This document shows positions 1-11,363 of a stretch of 64,000 nucleotides of DNA, piece after piece; the first letter of the stretch is position 1, and every line of letters starts with the position of its first letter. A model generated the notes under the pieces. That model was not told the origin of the DNA. It made no database searches and was given only the letters and a program-made list of their open reading frames with translations. Source of the DNA: Halichondria panicea (taxonomy: Eukaryota > Porifera > Demospongiae > Suberitida > Halichondriidae); contig NC_087390.1 of NCBI RefSeq assembly GCF_963675165.1, forward strand, positions 413,001-477,000. Reading direction: 5' to 3'. Position numbers and translations under genes: made by a program.

Positions 1-3000
1 ACAATGGCGTGCATTTTCTTGTCCATAACGTTTCCAAATCGCTTAATACCACAGCGACGAGCGGAGAACTTCTTCATGGATTGCGGAATGAATTGAATAT
101 CAATTTGCTCGAATTTGTTGTCTGAAACGTCAAGGTCTGTTAGATTTGGAGCGAGACACGGAAGTGCCTCAGGGTAGAAAGTGAATTTGTTTTTGGCAAG
201 ATTTAGTTTGCTGAGTGACGAGTAGTCACATGTTTCAATAGCACTAACTGTACTAGTAGCTCCAGGATCTGAGATTGGAGTCACATTGTGGAAGACTGAG
301 GGTTGTCTTCGCAGTGATGATGCATCTTTGACTGAGATGGGATTAACGTAATCCACACCACCTATAACCCTGTCTGCCAGTCCAAACATGCCCGAAGGTC
401 CCCTCGTTGATACCTGAATATCTCTAGAATCCTCCATTGAGTCTTCAGGTTCACACCAAGGTAGAACTGTTAGTTTGTTTTTGCTCAAATCAAGTTCTTG
501 AAGAGACTTACACAACCATAGTGTCTCAGGGATGGAAGTCAGGGAGTTGGACGAAATATTCACTTGCTTGAGTTGTTTAAATTTGAAAACAAAGTCTGGG
601 ATTGCTTTCAACTTGTTGTTCGACACGTCTATAAATGACAGAGACTGAGTGAGAGAATCTACGTCGATATTACTCAAGTTGGGTAATAAGCTCGCTAGTT
701 CGTTATTCGCAACACGAAGCGATTGCAATTTAGGGAGTAACCACACGCAAGACGGTAGCGACTGCAGCTTGTTTCTCGAGATGTTTAAATCCACCAGATT
801 AGTGCATTCCCAGCCCAACAATAGTCCTGCATTCGGAGTCAAGACAGCTTCAGGCAGTTTGGTGATGGCATTTCGAGACAGGTTGATTTCGTGGACTTCG
901 GGCAGTTTGAAAACTTCAATAGGTACTTCAGTAAGACTGTTAGTATCGAGACTAATATCCAAAATTCGATTCGAGTGAACCGTTGTCAGTTGAGGGATTT
1001 CCGGGGTTCCCTCGCGGCGCGATCTCCCGTACGTTCCAGTGTCGCCAGAATCGCTGATTAATACGGGACGAAAAATGACGTCGTCTGAAAACCAAGTTCC
1101 GCTGCATTGTGGGAGGAGTTTGCTGCTCCATAGTAGATGAAGCCAATGCGGAGCACGTTTACCGTACTTTTTCTTTTGTTCTTTTGTAGGTTCCACTAAC
1201 GAACAATCGAACGATAGAATCAACTGCATAAGTTCAGTGTTTTGTAGAAGATGTGCTATTCGACACGACAAACCGCCGGCATCTTTTGCTCCACGCTCCA
1301 GCAATGTACGTACAATGTCTTTCTTGCCGTACACACATGCTTCGGCGAGGGGCGTGACTAACAACTTGTCGAATATCGTATATCCTGAATTGGTATCCTT
1401 TGGCAAAACTTCTAACTTGCCCGTGTGACCGAGAAAAACTCCTATAGACGATTCTCCAGGGGACACAGCACCAGAGATGGAACGAATAGGCCTGCTGCCA
1501 CTGTCTGTACTATCAGTACTAATTTTCCTGTCACTGGGGCGTTGCTTGGGCATGGTGAAAGCATGAACTCGTTCCGAGCCAGCAGGAGGGGATTTCACTT
1601 CGTCTGTTGGGGTGTGTAAACCGCTTGAGGGCGATTCGGACGAATTCGTAAGCGGCTGTTGCAGGTTGGACCATGAGGACGTGGGGGTGGGTGTGGCAGA
1701 GGATTTATTTTGTGAGGGGATAAACTGTTTTTCGGGGGAACAGGGGTCACTCGAGGGTTCGTTTGTTTCGTCAAAGCTCATGTCCGAAGGCAGCATTCGA
1801 CCATGACGTTGCTTTTGAATGAGATGGACTAATTGTTTGTGCGTGTCTTTCGACGGTCTTGCCTCAGGGCTAATCTCGATGTCCTCCGTTGATAGAAGAA
1901 TTTTCACGATTTCAACTGCTCCTTTTTTAACAGCCACGTGGAGGGGGGTCCGCTGTGAACTCTTGATAGCACTGTTAACATTGAGCGTGAGGACATCCTT
2001 GCGTTCTTTCTGGAATTTAATCAGTCGTTCGACAATGTCCGTAAAACCGTAATAGCACGCATTGAAGAGGGGTGTTCGATTCAAATCGTCCATAAAATCC
2101 AGAGTATATTTTTGCTGATGTTTTCCAGCGTTATGCTGTATCACTCTGTCCAGAGCTGTTAAAATAGCATCGACCATTTCGATTTTCCCCCGAGAGCAGG
2201 CGTGATGGAGGGGGGAGCGTTTAGAGTGAGCATCTTGGATGAAGACCAGGTTTGGGGAGTGGCTGAGCAGCATAGTGACAATCTGAAGGTTGTTGTTTCG
2301 ACACGCGATGAGGAGGGGCGTGTCATACGTGTCCAGGTTGTGTAGGGGCTGGTTAGGGGAACGATCGAGGAGGAAGGCGACAGGTTTCTCCAGGTTGTTG
2401 GTAGCGGCTCTGTGAGGGAGGGGGAGGGGGACAAATATAATATCAGTACTTTTATGTATACACGTCTAACGATGTCCAGCGTTAAATAGAGCATCTTTGA
2501 ACGGCCATAACTTTAGTTTCGTTAGTCCAATCACATTGATTTTCTGATTTTCTAAAAGCTTACAATGATGTTAAGAAGGTGTCTTAAAATCAAAAGTCTA
2601 TTTTGGGCTTGTTTTTGTTCCAAAACAGGAAGTTATTGGCCGGTTCCAAAATTGGGATTTGAGCATACCATTTGAAAGAGCTCCTTCTAAGCTTTCAGAA
2701 AATCATAAAATCGTTGAAATTGGATCATCAGAACTCAATTTATAGAGCTGACTTTAACAGTACTTTTTACATGACTAGTACTAACGGTAAGATACACACA
2801 ATTAGAGCAAAGGTAGCCTAGTTATAATTAGCATTTTTTTGCCAATTGTACTGCCCTTTGCAGCTCACTTGGAAGTTTAGGGCAAATAGTAAATTGCAAA
2901 AAACCACTTGAGATAAGTGTAACAGTTTACATAAGTAAACCACAATACTACAATGTATAAGCAAGGAAAAAAGTTTAAATTTTGGAATAGATCAGATCTT

Positions 3001-5464
3001 TGTGTTTTGTTGTTGTAGTTTTTTCACGCTCATGATTTGTTGTAGCTCACGTTAAGTTTTGGCAAATAGTGTATTACAGTAAAATGCAAAAAACCACTTG
3101 AGGTAAGTGTAACAGTTTACAGCTAAACCACAACTTGGCCAGATCTCTATCTATAAGGTACAAAGTTTGGGCTCTAGGGGTAGATTGATTACGATATAAA
3201 CTGCCTAAACTAAAACTATCTTAAAATTGTTGACTGAGAAACAGCCTGCTGCTGAACCAGTCTCCAATTCTCTGCCACTTAATACGCCACTTAACTCCTC
3301 TTAATAAGGATTAGTTTTTCCTGGTTACCCAACTAGTAGTTTATGCTGAATATACTGTAGGTATAGCCAGATGTATATTATAGCCACATAAAGATCTGTT
3401 TCTTAAACTTTGTACCTTGTTCTATAGCATTGTGGTTTACTTGTGTAAACTGTTACACTTATCTCAAGTGGTTTTTTGCAATTTACTATTTGCCCAAAAC
3501 TTCCAAGTGAGCTGCAAAGGGCAGTACCACTAACAAACAACATGCTGTTACGCATAGCAACCCTGACCTGTATAGCAGAGTGTTCTGATAGAAGTCAGTC
3601 CATCTGGTTGCCAAGTCCCTGTGGTCTGGAGGAAGCTGCTCGTACAGCTGGTAGAACTGGTCGAACTTCTCCTCCGCTAACATGGAGTGGAGATCTGCAC
3701 AGATAAGGAAAACATTATACTATTGTGCTAGCATTGAGACGAGAAAAGGCTACTAGAATATGAGATATGGGACACGCTGACCTGACTGACAAAGTGAAAT
3801 TTAAAATTCGTTCGGGGACTCCTTCAGTCGCCATAACTTGAATTCCGTGGAACCAATTTCAACGATTTTCTGATTTTCTGAAAGCTTAGAAAGAGACCTT
3901 TCAAATGGTACCATCAAAGTTCATAATTGAGAGATAAAAGTATTTGCCAATTTAGCTGTACCATGGATTATAGCCCATGGTCCGAGGCCGAAAAATGACA
4001 AATTATGACCCCATCTAAGTTTTGGATTGAAACACATCATTTGAAAGGTTTTTTTCTAAGCTTTCAGAGTATCCTAAAATTGTTGACATTGGATCAACGA
4101 TACTAAAGTTATAGCCATTGAAAGATGTTCAACTACACCCCCCCTTCGTTTAATGATACTTGTGCACAATTATTTGTACAGCAAGTACAATACTATGCAT
4201 ACTATCAGTACGTGCGTACAAAGTACATGTACAATGTACCATATTAGTTACGGCTTGATTGTGTGTGTTTCAGAGTGACAATGTCGATATTCACAACCAA
4301 GGATATATGCTGTGTGGACTAAAGTCTTATAATGAATACACAACGACTCTAGTTAGCCAAGTACACCATAAACGCAGCTAGCCCAATTTTTGCAGGTACA
4401 TACAGATACATCAAAGGGAATGAGCTAAAAAGCTACATTCTCCAATACTTTTATCCTAATGTTAATAATTTATCTATAGACTAAGTGGCACAAGTGGCCA
4501 CATGCATGCACCATGAGACACAGAGTCTGGGAAAAATTAGTAGTAAAAAAATCCCCACAATAAACTATACCCCAAAAAGGAAGTTGCTTTCTAGACTAGT
4601 ATCAAATAAGCATAGCACAATAAATGTAAACTGTTACGTTTATTTATGATGCTCTAAACACATGGAAATTAACCTATCAACTATAGCATGGTTTATTTAT
4701 ATGCATGATGCTCAAAACACATCAACTATAATTTTTCTCAGTAAATGCAAAGTAATGTAGAAAAGTACATTAATTTTATTAGTATATAAATCACAACTGT
4801 ACATATGTATTTAGAAGCATACACACATGTGCAGCTAGTGGTCGGGAAGTCTTAACTAACCATCCACTGGGAACAGCAATAAAAGGTCAAAGTCTATGGA
4901 CAACAATTTCATATGTAGCAGCTACAGTAACAATTGTGGCGAAATTCCTGAATTTATAATAATAATTATGCTGTTGGAGCATGCAAGCAACCCACAATCT
5001 TGTTTTCAAACTTTTTGTTACTTCAGTGCACATGCTCTTCCAACCCTACTCTTCCCCATTTTTTCACAAAATGTTTTTTGCGCTTGTTATAATTATGTAC
5101 ATGTAGGAGTGAGGTTATAGAGTCAAGAAAGCTATATATTTATCTACCAGGAAATGAAAATGTCCTTACACAGCACATAATTGAGGTACCTGCACACACA
5201 CACACACACACATACACCCACACCCCACATACACACACACACACACACTCACCGTCCACTCGTTGTTGCTGTTCCCTGGTCCTCTTTGGTATCTGGAATC
5301 GTGCTATGGCATGATTGAACACTCTCTCACAGTTGACCTTCCCTCGGACCAAGTGGATGGCTTTCTCCTGGCGTGTGTTTCTCAACTCCATTTTAGCACC
5401 GTTCTCGAGGAGAATTTGCAAGCAAAGTTCGTAGCCTTTCCTAGCGGCCAGGTGGAGAGGAGTC

Positions 5465-5496
<32 letters not shown>

Positions 5497-5507
5497 GGTT
5501 GAGTGTG

Positions 5508-5539
<32 letters not shown>

Positions 5540-6737
5540 TGAGTGTGGTGTGTGTGTGTGTGTGTGTATGTGTGTGTGTGTGTGTGTGTGAGTGTGTGGG
5601 TGTGAGTGTGTGTGTGTGTGTGGACGTGGGGGTAGAGTACATGTATGGATATAACAACAATAGTGAGAGAAAATTAACAGCTAAAGGGAGTGCCTAGTTG
5701 CTAGCTGCCTTGGCCTTGCTTCCTTATCTATAATTGCTCTACTTTAACTTTAAATATACTCCACTTGGCTTCTCTATCAAAGTAACTAGGTGAGGTTAAC
5801 TTCCACTAACTCCTAGTCATAGAGCACAGTCTCTCATAAAAAATTTGTGTACAGGCAATATGTAACTTCTAATGTAGTGAATAATAACTATGACTTGTCA
5901 TAATAGCTGGAGGGATTTTGCTAGTTACAAGATCTATGTAATTTATAGCTGGAGGGGTTTTTGCTCATTACACGATCCTGTAATAATAGCTCAATCAGCT
6001 AAAAGCTTGTAATGTATACCCCTAGTCTACCAAAGCCAGAGGGACTAGCTGGAATATGAGACACAGTGCATGAGTATTGTACTGGTTGTCAACTCACCTG
6101 ACAGAGGTCTGGTGGTGCAGAGGTTGCATTCGGGTTGCCTGGAGACAGAGAAATGAAGATATAATTAATAATCCATAAACCATAAACTTGCTAATTTAAT
6201 CCTACAATATGTATCCACAGTATAATATGAGATCAGGCAATAAACTGACCCTCTGAATAAGATGGCATGGATCTCTATAAAGTACAATGCTTTCATAGCT
6301 ACAGCTGTAGCCTTGGTCAAACCACAACATATCAAAGCAACCTGATATATGCACCATGCATCATTTTATATGATTGGATATGCTACCACAACAAGATAGT
6401 TCAATAAATTTCGACAAAGTGTGTGTGTGTGTGTGTGTGTGTGTGTTCTACTCTTGATGTGTGTGTTCGTTGTTTATCTAGTTACTAGTACAAGCACAAT
6501 GTACGTACCTCCGAATGAGAGCAATATCTCAAGACACTCCCAGAGTCCATTAGCGGCAGCTAGATGAACGGACGTCTGTCCACTGTAACGCTTGATAGGA
6601 TGATTGATGAGCTTCACCACTGAACTCGGTGAAAACCTACTCAGGAACGATCGCAGCACCTGTGTTTGTGAATCGTAGGGGTCCCTGTTGAGTAAGAACC
6701 CGAGTTGGTCAATATCTGTGGCATTGTAGGAGGTCAT
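1..6737 (-). CDS. LRRK: LRRK-like ankyrin + leucine-rich-repeat protein, 5' part of gene (runs off left edge)
   Basis: Five exons can be joined in frame on the minus strand: 6737-6509 (ATG at 6737), 6138-6098, about 5464-5253, about 3700-3572, and 2409 to the window edge. All use GT/AG sites and phases match. Ankyrin units are visible in exon 1 (GQTSVHLAAANGLWECLEIL), exon 3 (TPLHLAARKGYELCLQILL) and exon 5 (SPLHHACSRGKIEMVDAIL, TPLFNACYYGFTDIVERLI, TPLHVAVKKGAVEIVKILL). A Ser/Pro-rich linker at about 1850-1520 is followed by a further degenerate ankyrin stretch. From about 1000 to 1 there are leucine-rich repeats (LDISLDTNSLTEVP, LVDLNISRNKLQSLPS, LTDLDVSDNKFEQID). Ankyrin followed by LRR in a long animal protein is the N-terminal layout of the LRRK family of Roco kinases, whose ROC, COR and kinase domains would lie left of this window and cannot be seen. 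Another ANK-LRR protein is possible. The last exon is unusually long (over 800 codons), whereas the upstream exons are 41-230 nt. The gene is divergent to the plus-strand gene at 7638. Confidence 0.78.
2498..2760. repeat. Interspersed inverted-repeat element (family A), intron of LRRK-like gene
   Basis: The ends are inverted copies of each other: the left end reads like GGCCATAACTTTAGTTTCG...GATTTTCTGATTTTCT, and the right end holds TTTCAGAAAATCATAAAAT followed by a degraded match to the same end. Related copies occur at 3826-4145, 27945-28165 and 61335-61625. All four lie in introns or intergenic DNA and none has coding capacity, which suggests a non-autonomous DNA transposon. Confidence 0.6.
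2845..3540. repeat. Inverted-repeat (foldback) element in the intron before the long LRRK exon
   Basis: About 100 bp at 2845-2950 (TTTGCAGCTCACTTGGAAG ... AAACCACTTGAGATAAGTG ... GTAAACCACAAT) recurs inverted at 3428-3535. A third, direct partial copy lies at 3045-3130. The outer arms are very similar, which points to a recent non-autonomous element. The right arm ends about 35 bp from the 3572-3700 exon. I see no open reading frame that looks like a transposase. Confidence 0.65.
3826..4145. repeat. Interspersed inverted-repeat element (family A)
   Basis: This is the best-preserved member of family A. About 80 bp at the left (CCATAACTTGAATTCCGTGG ... AGAAAGAGACCTTTCAAATG) is inverted at the right (CATTTGAAAGGTTTTTTTCT ... 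ACTAAAGTTATAGCC). The core contains the small palindrome ACCATGGATTATAGCCCATGGT. It sits in an intron of the LRRK-like gene. Confidence 0.7.
4146..5184. other. Intron of the LRRK-like gene, no further gene seen
   Basis: This is AT-rich intronic sequence with scattered short repeats, for example two related copies of GTTTATTTATGATGCTCTAAACACA-like sequence around 4635-4730. The short open frames here show no recognisable domain and are interrupted by low-complexity sequence. Confidence 0.5.
5188..5252. repeat. CA microsatellite
   Basis: Interrupted (CA)n run directly next to the splice donor of the third LRRK-like exon (GTGAGTG on the minus strand). Confidence 0.9.
5465..5632. repeat. TG microsatellite
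   Basis: Long interrupted (TG)n tract, with GGGTTGAGTGTGG units repeated twice. On the minus strand it is a (CA)n tract ending in the acceptor CACACTCACAG of the third LRRK-like exon. Such length-variable DNA next to a splice site could affect splicing; that is inference. Confidence 0.9.
6418..6448. repeat. TG microsatellite
   Basis: Uninterrupted (TG)n tract in the first intron of the LRRK-like gene, about 60 bp from the donor of exon 1. Confidence 0.9.
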
Positions 6738-7637
6738 TGTCTAGTCTCTTTCCCACACTCAGAAGCTAGTAGAACACACTTATAGCCAGACTAGCTGAAG
6801 CTTTGGCCGGCTAGCTTCATTGATGATCTTGAGTGTTTCACATAGGGGAGTTACCACGCCCCTCTTTCAATATGGTCATATTGAGGTAGTCTCATAAATA
6901 CACCGCCCTTCTGTTAGGGGCGGCTTATTCCTGAGACTGGTGCAAAGTGAATGGGAATACAGAGAGAAAACTTAGGTTATGTAAAAACCATGCAGACTGA
7001 AATATTTCCATGATATGCATGACTGTGTTAAATTAGCCTCGAATCCAGGCCGATTAAAATACGTATTTTAATCGGCCTGGAACCAGGTTGTGCATGTGTG
7101 CATGTGTCAGCCATCAAAGAGACTATCACGTACTATACTACAATCTAACACCCTATCTGCTACAAATATAAATATCGATGTGTCAATGGATTATCGATAA
7201 TGCAGTTGAGTCGTGCTACCCACCAATAGTTACGGCCGCCTGTATCTTGGCTTTGTGAAAAGGTGTTGTAGCGAAAAGACAATATTGATGTAATATAGAA
7301 ATCAACAATGATAAGTTTCCGGACCGAGGTGTTTATGAATCCTTTGGACAAGTTATAGAGTATGTAAACAACGCTATTAATAGCATGTTATAAGATCTAC
7401 ATGTTCTACTATAAGAACAGTAAAAAATACATTTTGCATTCATAATTATTGTGAACTCCACCACCGCAAACAACATGCACTACTATGTGATCTACACTCT
7501 ATTAAATGGCATTATACTGAATCATCTACTTTCACTAGGTCAGGATGTGGTCCCACAGCAGATGGTTCATGGTCACTTTTATTTAATGCATTATCATGCA
7601 TTAGTTGGTGCTTCTACAGAAGACACACCGCAACAAG
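6738..7637. promoter_or_regulatory. Divergent intergenic region between LRRK-like gene and R0
   Basis: This 0.9-kb spacer separates two genes transcribed away from each other, so it must hold both promoters. No TATA box or other defined element can be assigned with confidence. It contains a small palindromic transposon (7034-7086) and otherwise AT-rich unique sequence. The ORFs here lack domains and are not called. Confidence 0.45.
7034..7086. repeat. Short palindromic element (family B)
   Basis: A perfect 36-bp palindrome at 7045-7080 (arm CCAGGCCGATTAAAATAC) is flanked by TAGCCTCGAAT on the left. Related palindromes sharing CCTCGATT and GGCCTGG occur at 46556-46604 and 60908-60940, so this is a small dispersed hairpin family. 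Confidence 0.75.
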
Positions 7638-10600
7638 ATGCTACTTCTAGTTCTAGCCACATTACTGGCTGCTTTGGCTCTACACCCAGCTAATGCATAC
7701 CAAGAGTATGCAACAGTCATTGCAGTGTACAATTCTACTGGTGAGTCTGCTATTGTGAATTGTAGCAATGGCACAAACTACCACTACAAAATCAACGATC
7801 TACCACTTGGTAATATCACTAGCGGGACATTATTGAGACTGTGCTCCAAGTCTTTTATACTGACGAAAAATCTGTCGCTCTCTAATCTTGAAAACATTGC
7901 TTTAGTTGGATACAACTCTCCAACAGTGAAATGTGATAAGGAAACAAATCTAGGTATTGTCCTAGGAGCCATTCGCAATCTTGAGCTACATAACTTCACA
8001 GTTGATGGTTGCGGGGTGATGACGACTATTGATTCGAAAGCCGACCATAACATAAAGTCGGGTGTTATCATTCAGTATTCCACTAATATCACTGTGACTG
8101 GTGTCAACATTACAAAAAGTCCTGGGAGTGGTTTGGCCCTGTTTCGCAACAATGGATCGGTCCGAGTTGAAAATTCGGTATTTGAAAAAAATGGGATAGA
8201 TAGGCTAACAGGTGGGAATGGAATTTACATGGAAACTGGGTCTTCGTTCCCTTCAACTTCTACATTAGCAGAATATACGTTTGCCAAATGTGATTTTCTT
8301 TTTAACACTGCCGCAACAGGCAAAGACAATATCATCGCAGGGTTTAGTCGATTCGACAAAGGAGGCGGCCTGTGTGTGTATATCCGTGCCAGTGAAAAGC
8401 ATAAAGTCACCATTTTAAACAGTCGTTTTATAGGAAATCGAGCTGAACATTACGGAGGTGGACTATTCGTTAGCTATCTTGGTAAAGCAAGAGACAACAT
8501 TGTTCGAGTTTTAAATTGTAACTTTTCGCTGAACACTGCAACATTTGGAGGAGGAACATATGGAGGATACCTCCATACACGCTTACAAGGATTAGAAACA
8601 CCACTAAATTGCTCTCATATTTACGAATATCTAAATTTCACAGAAAACCAAGCAACATTTGGAGGAGGGTCTAGTGTTTTTGCTTCAAAGACTTTAAATA
8701 GAAATTCCAATGCACATGTCAACTTTGTGAACTGTACTTGGATGAGGAACATAGGTCAATACGGTGCAGCAGTTACTATTCTCCCTAACGCCTGGAACTT
8801 GTACACAGAAGGTTATTTACCGACTCCAAGGTTCGTAGGCTGTACTATATCCAACAATCATGTGAAATTTAAAACGATGTTCAAGAATGAATATTATGCT
8901 GAGTATTCAAAGGGCTCGGGAGCATTTTATTGTTATGGTCATAATGTTTCATTTGAAAAACAGACACTTATCGAAAACAACCAAGGCTCAGCAATGTACC
9001 TGGGCTCATGCTTAGCCATTTTTTACGAGAATTCTATCACATATTTTGTAAATAACACAGGCTACCAAGGAGGAGCTATATATGAACTATCTTCTGTAGT
9101 GTACGTTCAAGATAATTCTGCTCTCTATTTCTCAGCGAACAAAGCTGAAGACAAAGGTGGAGCCATTTATGAACATTCATTTTTCATGCATATTTACGAT
9201 TACTCCAAGACATGCTTCATTGACTACATCGATAATTTCACAGAAGTGACTGAACGTAACATCTCGGTTACATTTATTGATAACGTTGCCGGTAAGTATG
9301 GCCACTCGATATACACATCTTCTTTGCGACCTTGCTACAATCGTTTTTCTTTTTCTGCCGCAAACCTATCTGTTGACATATTCGACCAAGTCGGTAATTT
9401 CACCTACTTTCCTGAGAACAGATCTATGGAAATCGCAACTGCCATCAATCACTCAAATATTACTGCTGAACATTGGTCAGAGAATCTTCTATTCATCCCT
9501 GGAAAGAGAATGAGGTTACCTTTTGTTGATGTAGACGATTTGAACCAGGCAGTTCGAACAAGCTACTTGGTCACAATTCAAAATGGCTCTAGATCTAATG
9601 TGACTGTTAGTCCAGATTATACTGATATTTCGAATAACATGCTACTTTTGTATGGAAAAGATAGTACCACTGTTACATTATCCGACACATCTTCCCGACA
9701 AATAGCTCTCACTTTTGAAATAACGATGCAGGCCTGTCCTCCAGGTTTCATACATGATGATGTCTCTCAAGGCTGTATATGCTCTGCTGGTTTAAATGAG
9801 AGTTATGCTGGAATTGAACATTGCAAAGTAAGTCTTATGAGAGCTTATAGTAAGTACGGGTACTGGATTGGCTATATGGAGAACAAAACTGAAAATGACA
9901 GCTCGTTAATTTCTGCATACTATAATCCTACTGAAAATTTCTCTAATCCCACTGGGTACGGCCGTCTACTTCCCGAAACAGCTAACAGAACAGAGCTGAA
10001 TGATATTATGTGTAATGAGGCACGGACAGGATTTCTCTGCAGTCAGTGTATGGAGAATATGACAGTTCACTTTCATAGCCGGGAATTTGCATGTAAGTCC
10101 AACAAGTATTGTACCTTTGGCTGGTTGTTTTACATTCTTAGTGAAATAGTTCCTGTCACCATAATCTTCCTTGTGATCATCTATTTTAACATTTCTTTCA
10201 CTTCTGGCCTCGTAAATGGCTTTATATTTTATTGTCAAATGGTCGAAGTGATTCAAATAGTTTCTAATGGCTTCATCTCTTTGTCAGAAACTGCTCAAAT
10301 TGTAAATAAAGTCCATACTTTCATATACTTGAGCACCACCTTAAATTTGTTCTTTCTTGAAGATCTTTCATTTTGCCTGTGGGAAAATGCAAGTGCAATG
10401 TCAATTGCGGCTTTCAGTAATGTTACTCTTTTCTATGCACTCGTTCTTGTGGTTCTTGTTACCTTTGTGTTCAGAAACTGCTCCTTTAGGTGTACATGTA
10501 GACGTAGTTCTTCAGGGTACTTTCCACTGGCACTGAACCCGAATTTTCAAGGCAGCATCCTTCACGGTTTAGCTGCATTCTTGATTCTTTGCTATGCTCA

Positions 10601-11363
10601 TTGTGGCCATTCCTCGTTGCCTTTGCTACTGTCTGTGAGTGTATACAGCAAAGGACCAACTGTTTACCAGACAATGGTGAATGTTCAACCAGATATTGAG
10701 TGGTTTAGTCCTCAGCATTTACCTTATGCAATGCTGTCTCTTCTACTTGTATTTTTCATGCTTTTCTTACCTCCAATTCTTCTGGTTGTGTACCCACTAC
10801 ATTACAAAGTCCTGGCTTTCTTAAGGATTGCCGAATTTCGATGCGTCCAAATTGTGTTTAGTCCTCTGGATAAATTAAAGCCCTTTTTCGATTCGTTTCA
10901 AAGCTGCTTCAAAGACAAATTTCGTTTTTTCTCTGGCCTCTATTTCATTTACAGATTTAGTATGATTGTAATTGTATTCAACCACAGTGCTCAAGTAAGT
11001 TTTTTCTTTATCGAAGTTCAGTTGGTGATTATGCTTACTCTTCACGCTTTATGCCAGCCATACAAAGAACAGTTGCACAATGTGATCGACACTCTCTTAT
11101 TCTGTAATCTTGCTGTCATCAATGCTATCACATATTACAACGTCTCTGCTTCTATGGCAAACGTGAGAGATCTAAACCTCTTGGCAACCACGTGGTTACA
11201 AACGATACTGATCATTTTGCCTCTACCAATCATGTTGGTGTTTCTATTTGCACACACACCTTGTGTACGTGCTTGTCGCAGAACGTCAATAAGTGTTCCT
11301 ATTGAGGAAGATGACTTGCCAGACAGAATGCAGGTCAATTACTACCAAGCAAGGGACAATTAA
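7638..11363 (+). CDS. R0: intronless secreted-repeat, multi-pass membrane protein (1241 aa)
   Basis: The open frame extends upstream to 7605, but the ATG at 7638 is chosen because it begins a clean signal peptide (MLLLVLATLLAALALHPANA). Residues of about 60-620 form irregular repeats with Gly-Gly-Gly turns (FGGGTYGGY, FGGGSSVFA, NTGYQGGAIYE, EDKGGAIYE) and many N-x-S/T sites, as in right-handed beta-helix (pectin-lyase-like) folds. A Cys-rich neck follows (CPPGFIHDDVSQGCICSAG; TGFLCSQC). From about residue 830 there are eight or more hydrophobic membrane segments, then a short tail. The membrane part aligns by eye with R1-R4: GFIFYCQMV against GLIFYANIL, LEDLSFCLWENAS against LDLGIETCFYDGMN, FFDSFQSCFKDKFRFFSGLY against FMDAYHAPFTPKHRYWVGLL, and CQPYKEQLHNVIDTLLFCNL against NRVYKKQLSEYLEALFLLNL. 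It is therefore a divergent member of the same family on the opposite strand. Function unknown; surface receptor or adhesion role is inferred. Confidence 0.85.
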   Translation: MLLLVLATLLAALALHPANAYQEYATVIAVYNSTGESAIVNCSNGTNYHYKINDLPLGNITSGTLLRLCSKSFILTKNLSLSNLENIALVGYNSPTVKCDKETNLGIVLGAIRNLELHNFTVDGCGVMTTIDSKADHNIKSGVIIQYSTNITVTGVNITKSPGSGLALFRNNGSVRVENSVFEKNGIDRLTGGNGIYMETGSSFPSTSTLAEYTFAKCDFLFNTAATGKDNIIAGFSRFDKGGGLCVYIRASEKHKVTILNSRFIGNRAEHYGGGLFVSYLGKARDNIVRVLNCNFSLNTATFGGGTYGGYLHTRLQGLETPLNCSHIYEYLNFTENQATFGGGSSVFASKTLNRNSNAHVNFVNCTWMRNIGQYGAAVTILPNAWNLYTEGYLPTPRFVGCTISNNHVKFKTMFKNEYYAEYSKGSGAFYCYGHNVSFEKQTLIENNQGSAMYLGSCLAIFYENSITYFVNNTGYQGGAIYELSSVVYVQDNSALYFSANKAEDKGGAIYEHSFFMHIYDYSKTCFIDYIDNFTEVTERNISVTFIDNVAGKYGHSIYTSSLRPCYNRFSFSAANLSVDIFDQVGNFTYFPENRSMEIATAINHSNITAEHWSENLLFIPGKRMRLPFVDVDDLNQAVRTSYLVTIQNGSRSNVTVSPDYTDISNNMLLLYGKDSTTVTLSDTSSRQIALTFEITMQACPPGFIHDDVSQGCICSAGLNESYAGIEHCKVSLMRAYSKYGYWIGYMENKTENDSSLISAYYNPTENFSNPTGYGRLLPETANRTELNDIMCNEARTGFLCSQCMENMTVHFHSREFACKSNKYCTFGWLFYILSEIVPVTIIFLVIIYFNISFTSGLVNGFIFYCQMVEVIQIVSNGFISLSETAQIVNKVHTFIYLSTTLNLFFLEDLSFCLWENASAMSIAAFSNVTLFYALVLVVLVTFVFRNCSFRCTCRRSSSGYFPLALNPNFQGSILHGLAAFLILCYAHCGHSSLPLLLSVSVYSKGPTVYQTMVNVQPDIEWFSPQHLPYAMLSLLLVFFMLFLPPILLVVYPLHYKVLAFLRIAEFRCVQIVFSPLDKLKPFFDSFQSCFKDKFRFFSGLYFIYRFSMIVIVFNHSAQVSFFFIEVQLVIMLTLHALCQPYKEQLHNVIDTLLFCNLAVINAITYYNVSASMANVRDLNLLATTWLQTILIILPLPIMLVFLFAHTPCVRACRRTSISVPIEEDDLPDRMQVNYYQARDN

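Noticed and set aside
5140-5697. Open frames of Cys-Val or His-Thr repeats
   Set aside because: They are translations of TG/CA microsatellites; only the part from about 5253 to 5464 on the minus strand is a real exon.
7451-7693. Upstream start for R0, or a small separate gene
   Set aside because: The frame is different from R0 and ends inside it; the ATG at 7638 with a signal peptide explains the gene better.
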